DNA from: Paralichthys olivaceus
Lineage: Eukaryota; Chordata; Actinopteri; Pleuronectiformes; Paralichthyidae
Reading direction: 5' to 3'
DNA length: 64,000 nucleotides
NCBI RefSeq assembly: GCF_024713975.1
Contig: NC_091099.1
Location: 1,441,501-1,505,500 of the forward strand
The notes beneath the pieces are model-generated. The model searched no databases. It was not told where the DNA came from and saw only the letters and a program-made list of their open reading frames with translations. Shown here in pieces: positions 56,522-64,000 of this stretch; position 1 is the first letter of the stretch, and each line of letters begins with the position of its first letter. Position numbers and translations under genes: made by a program.

Positions 56522-57042
56522 TTTAACTAACGGTGGGATCTTAAGGGTTAAAATGTTACAAAACACTCACAAATATTGACGTTAGAATTTAAAACGGATA
56601 AATTGATTTTTATAAAACGTTTTAAGTTTGATTAAAAGTGGTGAAATTAAATAAAAGACATTTTCTCTAGACGTGACGAAGATTCAGTTCAACTCTCCCA
56701 GAATCATCCGTCCGCTCTTTGCTTTCCCTCAACGAGTGAGGAGGGTGTCATGTGACCCGTTATAGATGTAGGCTCTCTCTCCGCTTTTTAACGATTCGGA
56801 AAATAACATCATTCGAGACGATGCTGGAAAAGAACCCTGAACGGTCATGAGTCCTCTGGAACAGCGTCGCATGCGGAGCAGCCTCCAGGGGCGTTGTCAT
56901 GTTACTGCAGGTCACACCCCCAGACATGTGCCGAGGCCAGGTGGCAGAATGAGTAAGCGTGGAAGCTCAACGAGAACGACACTTGTTATGTCTTGCCTTC
57001 TACGTGGAGAGCGTTACAGCACTGCATTATGTAATGGGACAT

Positions 57043-57078
<36 letters not shown>

Positions 57079-60000
57079 ACTGTGTGAGGCAGGAGGGAGT
57101 GGAGCTTTGTGTGTGTGTGTGTGTGTGTGTGTGCGCGGGCTCAGCTGCAGGGTTTATATTGGTCGTACTGTGGACATGTGTGCAGCTCACTGGTCACAGT
57201 CTGTCGACCAATGGGAAGCTTCCCCGGTTGCAAATCCAGCGACTGACGATCCAGAGCGTCGTCACAGACAAGTTGTATAAGACAGCATCTATAAATACAG
57301 AGCTTCACCGTCAGCTGCTCCGACAAATACAACAAAATTAAGACATGAGGGTCACTTCACTAGTTACTCATGATGATGAGGTGGATAATACAGGGTTCAT
57401 TAATTCAACACTTTTTAATTCTTGAGCCTGTTGGTTACTGATGCTTGTCAATGATTCCTCGTTACGATAAAGAAATTTATTGAGGTTTGATATTTCACAG
57501 TTTAACTTATAAACATAAAGTAACTGTGAATGAAAATACAAATTTAAATCAAGAAAATAAAGATTATTTCTTAAATTCTAAACAGAAATGCTTTTCTGTG
57601 TTTTCATATCGTTTGTTTTTTCATCGCTCAACTCTTAAATCTGTCGGACTCAAATAAATTCATAACATAAGAGACATAAACAGTAAGATAACAGGAAACA
57701 CTCCTGCACCACGTGTTTGTCGTTGATGTATTTATTTGTTGAGCGTAATATAAGAAGGTTTGTCTCTTGTGTTGTCGTCACAGGATCATTGAGATGAACA
57801 ACAACAGTCCTCCTCTTACCTTCAAGCGGTTTCAGACCATTGTGAGTCGACTGGAGTTGCCCAGGAGACCTCTGCCTCCCGTCACCCAGCAGCAGATGGA
57901 CAAATGTCGCACCAAGATAACCAACAACCACGACCAGCTGTACAGCATACCCTCTCTGGAAGAGCTGGGTACGCACGACTGTTTTCATTATGTACAATAC
58001 GCTGAGATGAAGCACTGTGACGCGTTCTTTATATTGTGTTTTGAATTTCGGTATGAGAGAGTATGAATACGTCGTGAACGAGAGAGTAAAGGTTAAATAA
58101 AGAGAGAGAGAGATGGAAGAGGGGGAAGCAAACCACCCTTTAGGTCCAGCATCGTTAAAGGTTACTAACTATGGAAAACATGAGAGGACATGACAGGACA
58201 GGAGAGGACAGTTGGTGTCTGGGGACGGTTTAGTTCACTGTGTGACAGCTGCTTCGTGTTTCACCGTGTCTCCAGGCTTCAGGACGGTGGGTTTACCTTC
58301 AGCTGTGTGGACAGGAGGAGAATCGGAGGCTTTGGACCGGCTCAACAAACATCTTGACAAGAAGGTAAAGCAGAAACTGACGTTAAGGCCCCATGACTGG
58401 ACTAATCCAGACGAGTTTAATGTTAGTGTTCATTCTTTAATAAGTGTCACATGATGTAAACAAGCGGAATCAGATCGTCTCTGACGCTGACGGAGACGGA
58501 GACAGACGTGAGTTTCACATCTGAAGAAGCACAGGAGATTATCTGGGTCACACTTGTTCACAACAGCAGGATACGTTCGGCCCCTGAACAAAAATACACG
58601 AGTCTCTTTGTTGTGGTGGTAAATGAAGGCCACTGAAAAGAAGAACTGAACCTGACGTCTCAGGTGCGTCTCTCGAATGTCCTCTCTGTGTCTGTCTGTG
58701 CAGGTGTGGGTGGCTAACCTGGAGCACCCTCGGGTCAACACGTGCTCTCTGTACGCCAGTCCCACCGGCCTCAGCCCCTACCTGCGCTTCGGCTGTCTGT
58801 CCTGCAGGGTTTTGTACTACAACCTGCGAGAGCTCTACATGAAGGTACTGTGGATTTCTGTCTCTGCGTCCTCTGCGCTCTGACGTCTGCCGTAACCTAA
58901 TTCTTCCTCTTCCTCTCGCGTGTTTGTCCGTCAGCTCCGTAAGCGCTGCAGTCCTCCTCTGTCCCTGTTTGGTCAGTTGCTATGGAGAGAGTTCTTCTAC
59001 ACCGCTGCCACCAACAACCCCAACTTTGACCGCATGGATGCAAACCCCATCTGTGTCCAGGTGGGTCACATTCAAGAAACTCACCCTCATCAACAAAAAC
59101 TATTTACTTTAATAATTCATGAGCTGAAACCACTGAATGTTAGAAAAGTATTTGTTTCCTGTGGAGACAAGTGTTTTGTTCATATTTGTCTCCCTCTCGA
59201 TCGTCTCCAGATCCCGTGGGACCAGAATCCAGAGGCACTGGCGAAGTGGGCCGAGGGCCGGACTGGTTATCCCTGGATCGACGCCATCATGACCCAGCTG
59301 AGACAGGAGGGCTGGATCCACCACCTGGCCCGACACGCCGTGGCCTGTTTCCTGACCAGAGGAGACCTGTGGATCAGCTGGGAGAGCGGCATGAAGGTAT
59401 GAACTGAAACTCAAACACGTCAGCTCAGTTCACAGCAGGAGGAGATGATAGAAGACAGTTTACATGCATTGTGTGTGTGTGTGTGTTGCAGGTGTTTGAG
59501 GAGCTGCTCCTGGACGCAGACTGGAGTGTGAATGCTGGCAGCTGGATGTGGTTGTCCTGCAGTGCCTTCTTCCAGCAGTTCTTCCACTGCTACTGTCCCG
59601 TCGGCTTCGGAAGAAGAACTGACCCATCAGGAGATTATATCAGGTACCGATGCTCCGACAGTATCTCCTCTTCTTAACGTTGAAGCTTTTAAATTATGTT
59701 TTCAAACTGCCGCAGGATGAAAAGTCGCTTGTGTTAAATCTCCTGCAGGCGTTACATCCCCATCTTAAAGGACTATCCCAACCGTTACATCTACGAGCCG
59801 TGGAACGCACCGGAGTCCGTCCAGAAGGCGGCAAACTGCGTGGTGGGAGTGGATTATCCCAAACCCATGATCAACCACGCAGAGGGCAGCAGGCTCAACA
59901 TCGAGAGGATGAAACAAGTCTACCAGCAGCTGTCCCACTACAGAGGACTCAGTAAGTCGTGTGTGAGACACTGTGAGCGTCAGAGGCAGTTCAACAGATG

Positions 60001-61649
60001 TGACCGAAGAGTTTTGTGTGACACACGTCCTGTGTAGTGTAGAAGTGTCAGTCATTCTGGGACTCTGACGTTCGTCTCTCCGTCGCTCTTGACATAGTTG
60101 TTTCATGATGAATGTACGTGTGTGTGTGTGTGTGTGTGTGTGTCAGGTCTACTAGCATCAGTACCGACGATCCAGGAGGAGGCAGAACCACCGATGACCG
60201 ATGAGTCTCAGAACAGCAGCGGACCCGGTAGGAGGAAACGCAGAAGCATTAAGGATTTAGATTATTGATTGTTGACAGTTGGACGCTGCTCTTATTTCTA
60301 CCTCGTGTGTCGTAGACTCTCCTCCCAGAGATCCCGCCCACAGCGAAGCCGCTGGCTGCTCTGCGGCTCCTGACTCGTCCACAGTCTACGTGTCCTGCGC
60401 TCCACATCCAGAGCTGGATGACGCACAGAACCCTCGCCCCTCTCAGACGCCCTGCACCTCCTCAGGCTCGCACCCTCCACCCCCTGCAGCCGTGTCATGG
60501 ACATTTGTCGGCCACCCCCCGTCCACGGCGGCTCCTCCCTGCCCAGCATCGGCTCACAGTCCTCTGTCAAGGTCGAGACCCCCCTCCCCTTCCTCGTCAT
60601 GTCTCACCTCGTCCCCGGCTCCGAGTCCGGCCGTGACCCCGGTTCAGACTTTTCCCAAGAGGAAAGGCCTCGCCCGCAAGGTGCGCCGCAGCCAGAGGCA
60701 GCGAGGGCGACCGAGCTGCGCTACGTCAGGCAGGGAGGGAGAGAGGACGGAGGAGGAGGAGGAGGAGGAGGACACGGGAGAGGATGAGAGGATGGAGGAG
60801 GATGTTGATCAGGAGGAGGGGGAGAGAATGGAGGAGGAGACTTCAGAGGCAGTGAGACAAGGTACGAGAACAGATTCTGAATGAATAATGAGAAACGTCT
60901 GATGTTCTAAAGTTAAATCATTTCATTCTTCGTTCTCGAGGGTTAAAAATCACGATGTGAGTTCTGCGTTAAAATACTCAAAGCTGTTATTCAGTGTTGT
61001 ATAACATGACAAGTACGCCATCTAGTGGTGACATGAGAATCTACCACCGGAACTGTTCGATGGTGTGAAGACGCAGTGAAATCAACGACCATCAAGTTTA
61101 AACACGTTTCACAACGTTGAATTTTCCACATCAGGATGAAATGAGTTACTGCATTATCTCATTTATATAAACATTTTTGTTGGATCCCTCAGCCTTCAAA
61201 TTTTAAATACTTATCATTCATATAATTTCTTTGAAGACGAATGAAGGTTTAATTAGAACTTCACTCATGTTCATACTCAATGAAACCACATGAAATTCAC
61301 TCCCATCTGGATTTTAATTTCAATTATTACAACATTAATTTTAGTTAAAAAAGGAAAATGGGAAAAGGTTGCGTAGTTTATTATTAATAAACTATTAAAC
61401 AATCAGAACCACCTTGGCAGGTGTAATGTGGTTAGAATATTGATTTTATTCTTTTATTCTTTTACGGATCTGTAATTTATAAATCATTTCCTGGATTTAC
61501 ATCTGGTTCAAATCGTTTAAAGTGTTGAGTTGATCCTCTGAAGCCTCGTTGGTCCTGTGATCATATACAGACCTGCCTGTGTTAGAGAGACCTCGATAAA
61601 TAAACTGTTTCTGTTTCGTGCTCTCACGTCTCTTTCAGGTGGAGTTTGA
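52260..61649 (+). CDS. cry: Cryptochrome, CRY1/CRY2 class (circadian repressor), long-tailed
   Basis: Thirteen coding exons: 52260-52417, 54269-54377, 56333-56475, 57784-57968, 58276-58364, 58704-58844, 58935-59060, 59211-59396, 59492-59643, 59749-59951, 60147-60227, 60316-60861 and 61639-61649. They give 709 residues. The photolyase-homology region is complete: [16 protein letters not shown], the antenna-like domain, [67 protein letters not shown] and [20 protein letters not shown]. Vertebrate CRY1/2 proteins enter the nucleus with PER and inhibit CLOCK:BMAL1. The tail after YRGLSLLASVP is about 200 residues: Ser/Pro-rich, then a basic NLS-like [11 protein letters not shown], then an acidic run. 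It is much longer than the tails of mammalian CRY1/2. It is probably one of the teleost extra copies (cry1b/cry3 type), but I cannot fix the paralogue. Confidence 0.93.
53985..54025 (-). repeat. Dispersed teleost repeat, short remnant
   Basis: On the minus strand, TTCAATTAAAGATGGATGAC followed by ATGGCAGC matches the start of the family seen at 21407 and 30446. It lies in cry intron 1. Confidence 0.4.
55920..56080. repeat. Short dispersed repeat with GACGTCA motifs, second copy
   Basis: It shares GGTGACGTCAT and ATTCCTACCATATGAT with 35519-35660. It lies in cry intron 2. Confidence 0.45.
56482..56519. repeat. (AC)n microsatellite at a cry splice donor
   Basis: About 19 AC units starting 7 bp after the exon 56333-56475 boundary. 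Confidence 0.95.
57042..57134. repeat. Two (GT)n microsatellites
   Basis: Runs at about 57042-57074 and 57108-57134 are separated by about 35 bp, in a cry intron. Confidence 0.92.
60116..60143. repeat. (GT)n microsatellite at a cry splice acceptor
   Basis: Fourteen GT units ending 3 bp before the exon 60147-60227 boundary. They take the place of a normal polypyrimidine tract. Confidence 0.93.
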
Positions 61650-62827
61650 AGAGAATCGTCTTCAACACGTACAAGGAACAGCGTCACGCTAACATCACAC
61701 ACACACACACACACATTCAACACACACACACATTCAACACAAGTGGAATCAGTACAAAAGCATCTTACTCACATTTTCTCCCGTTAATTATCGACAACCA
61801 AAAGAATGAGAGTGAAGAGTAACCTTCTCTTGTACGTTTCCATCTGTGACGGCTAACGATGGGCTAACGATGGGCTAACGATGAGCATCCTGATGTCCTG
61901 ATTTCATCTTCACATCCGAGTTGAACCTGAGCTGTCGTACGCCTGCGCCGCTTCTTAACTTCAGGCTCTCTGCTCGGAGAATGAGAAACTCAGTGGTTTG
62001 ATAAAGCTGCATGTTTTGACATTTTGCAGTAATGATTTTGTATAAACGTTGTATAAGAGATTTAAAAAGACATCTCAAGTCTCGATGGACAAACCCAGAC
62101 CATCCTGGGCCAAACCCCCCCCCCCCCCCCCCACCCACCCTCAGCGACAGGCAGGGACACTGGCCTCAGATTTACTGACCTCCACTGACGTGTATAAACA
62201 TGAGTTTATGTTGTAGCGCCCCTCGCTGTGCAGTTGTTGACATGTTGGGCTTCGTTTATCGTCAGAACAGTGACGGACAATGTTTTTCGCTCACGTCTGT
62301 GGGATATTTCTGTTTGTGCGACCCTGATGATGTTGTTCAGGGTGTTTTCCTCATTTTGACCACGAATAAAGATGCCGTCTTTGTCTCCTCCCACTGTATC
62401 CGCCAGATATCACGTGGCGCCGGTGACGGACAAGAGTCTACGCAGTAGTGATCATGTTGTGGAGCAAATACACACACTCGTCCAATCAGGAGCTTTTCAG
62501 CTCGTTCTTACGTCTCCTGCATGTTCGCACTGCGACTGGCGTTCGTTGGTTCGTGGGATATTTTCTATTTCTGGATAGCGGGAGGAAGTGGAGATGCCAT
62601 CTTTATTTAAAGTCCATGAACACAAAACCCCGGAGAACACCATTGTTACATGTTGTTTCTGTGTTTGATTCACTTCTGATGTTTAGCAGCAGTGACGAGG
62701 TTCGATAGGGAACATTACGTTGTTATAGTCCGCCCTGTTTCATGAACGCCCGTCTGGTTTGAGGAGGGTCGCACGTCTGGGAGGTCGTAGCAGGTCCGTG
62801 ATTGAAACACTATTAATTAATAATAAA
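61650..62827 (+). other. Probable cry 3' UTR
   Basis: Non-coding sequence after the TGA at 61647-61649. It includes CA repeats near 61697-61735, a three-copy GGGCTAACGAT repeat (about 61855-61885) and a C tract (62115-62132). Possible poly(A) signals are AATAAA at 62364-62369 and 62822-62827. I cannot say which is used. Confidence 0.4.
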
Positions 62828-64000
62828 AGTGACAAATGAATTTAGACACTTTAGCTGCGGCACAGGGGGAAATGAAGGCGAGTCTTTGAGACCAAAAAGT
62901 TTTTAGCATTTGCCATATTTTTTCTGTCTGACAAATGAAAATGCTGCTTGTGTGGTTTAAAAACAAAAAGAATGTAGAGAGGAAAGAACGGCGTGTTGCT
63001 CTCCCTTTTATGTTAAACAGAGTTTGTATATAAAATATATATTAATCCATAACCTGTCTGTTTACTGATGGTCTGTTTAAGGGGGTTTCATAAAGACTTC
63101 ATTCTGTCTGGATCATAAATACAGCAGCAGAACAAAGACTCATCCATTATGTTTTTACCTGGTAATTATTTTCAGGATTCATTGAGGAATCATTTCTCTG
63201 TTAATTGTCACAAATTGGTGAAGATATTAATTTCACAGTCGTGTGAAAGAGAAGCAGTGAATCCTCAGAAGAGCTGACGTCAGCACTTTGGCTTGAAACT
63301 AAAGAACATTCAATTAATTGACGTCTTAATTGATTTCAAAATGATTAATACGGAAAACCTAATGTTTAATTAATGCTTTCATTAATTAACGAGCTAAAGT
63401 CCCTCAGAATCCAAGCTCTCGTTGAAGAGTTACTTGTGTCGTTAAGTATTAGATGTGACTGTTATTAGTTTAGTCACACAGAGAGAACAAGGATCTCGAG
63501 CGATCTCGTCAAATAATGGCTGATATTATTTATAAACCGAATAATATCATGTCCTAAAAGTTGGAGACAGAACTTAATACTGAATTCATGTTTTTTTTTT
63601 AACAATGACAAAGATATAAATTAATGTTTTTACCACTAAGATTCAGAACGTGGAATCAAACCAAGCACAGATGAAAGTTTTGAGTGTTTTTCTTTGAGAT
63701 AAACAGTTTTTCTAAATCCATTTGTTTCTGACTCTCCAACCAGAAGTGAACCAGAAATGATACGACTGTGATTTTATATCAGTGACTTTGTGAAACCCCC
63801 TTACTGTCGCCTGGATGGGTCAGAGTTCAAGTGATTGTTTTTTTTTTCTGTGAGACAGACCTCAGCTCCTGGAGGGTGTCGTTCTGTCGGTGTTCAGGAA
63901 AAGTGGGAGCTTGTGAAGTTTGCAAAAAAAAAAAAAAGGACAATCAGTGGGAACGCTCCCAGTTCAGTCTGCGAGCATAGAGAAACGCTCACAGTTCCCA
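62828..64000. other. Sequence downstream of cry, no gene seen
   Basis: AT-rich, with no supported exon. A cluster of TAATTA/TTAATTAA homeodomain-type sites lies at about 63310-63400. T and A runs lie near 63838 and 63924. Confidence 0.5.

Overview
The window is nuclear DNA from a ray-finned fish, most likely a percomorph teleost. The genes are vertebrate multi-exon genes with short introns and clean GT-AG junctions. Long CA/TG microsatellites are scattered through the introns, and small decayed interspersed repeats (tRNA-like SINE pieces, MITE-like hairpins, a solo LTR) fill the gaps. Nothing bacterial or viral is present apart from that one fossil LTR.

Layout from left to right: (1) 1-5955, the 3' end of zc3h18 (+), entering from beyond the left edge. 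(2) 8955-11515, il17c (+), a cytokine gene with a strictly periodic E-box array just before its start codon and AU-rich elements in its 3' UTR. (3) 16387-11729, utp4 (-), 16 exons, tail to tail with il17c. (4) 16832-18128, chtf8 (+), head to head with utp4 across a 444-bp bidirectional promoter. (5) 27547-22834, has3 (-), hyaluronan synthase 3, with a solo LTR in one intron. (6) 46078-34857, tango6 (-), 18 coding exons. (7) Two tandem, unrecognised genes for small secreted, cysteine-free, tyrosine-rich proteins (48007-47189 and 51224-50202, both -). They share exon structure and an identical 126-bp coding block, which suggests recent gene conversion. (8) 52260-61649, a CRY1/CRY2-class cryptochrome (+), with an unusually long C-terminal tail.

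From established knowledge, zc3h18-il17c are neighbours on human 16q24 and utp4-chtf8-has3-tango6 are neighbours on human 16q22. This fish window joins the two blocks directly. The genes do not form one pathway. Most are housekeeping (nuclear RNA metabolism, ribosome biogenesis, sister-chromatid cohesion/replication, secretory trafficking or RNA polymerase assembly), joined by an epithelial cytokine, a matrix-polysaccharide synthase and a clock repressor.

Exon boundaries were read by hand from splice signals and reading-frame continuity. The reconstructed lengths (UTP4 684 aa, HAS3 558 aa, TANGO6 1096 aa, CHTF8 136 aa, IL17C 169 aa, CRY 709 aa) fit the families, except for the long CRY tail. 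The least explained and most interesting items are the secreted-protein pair and the il17c E-box array.
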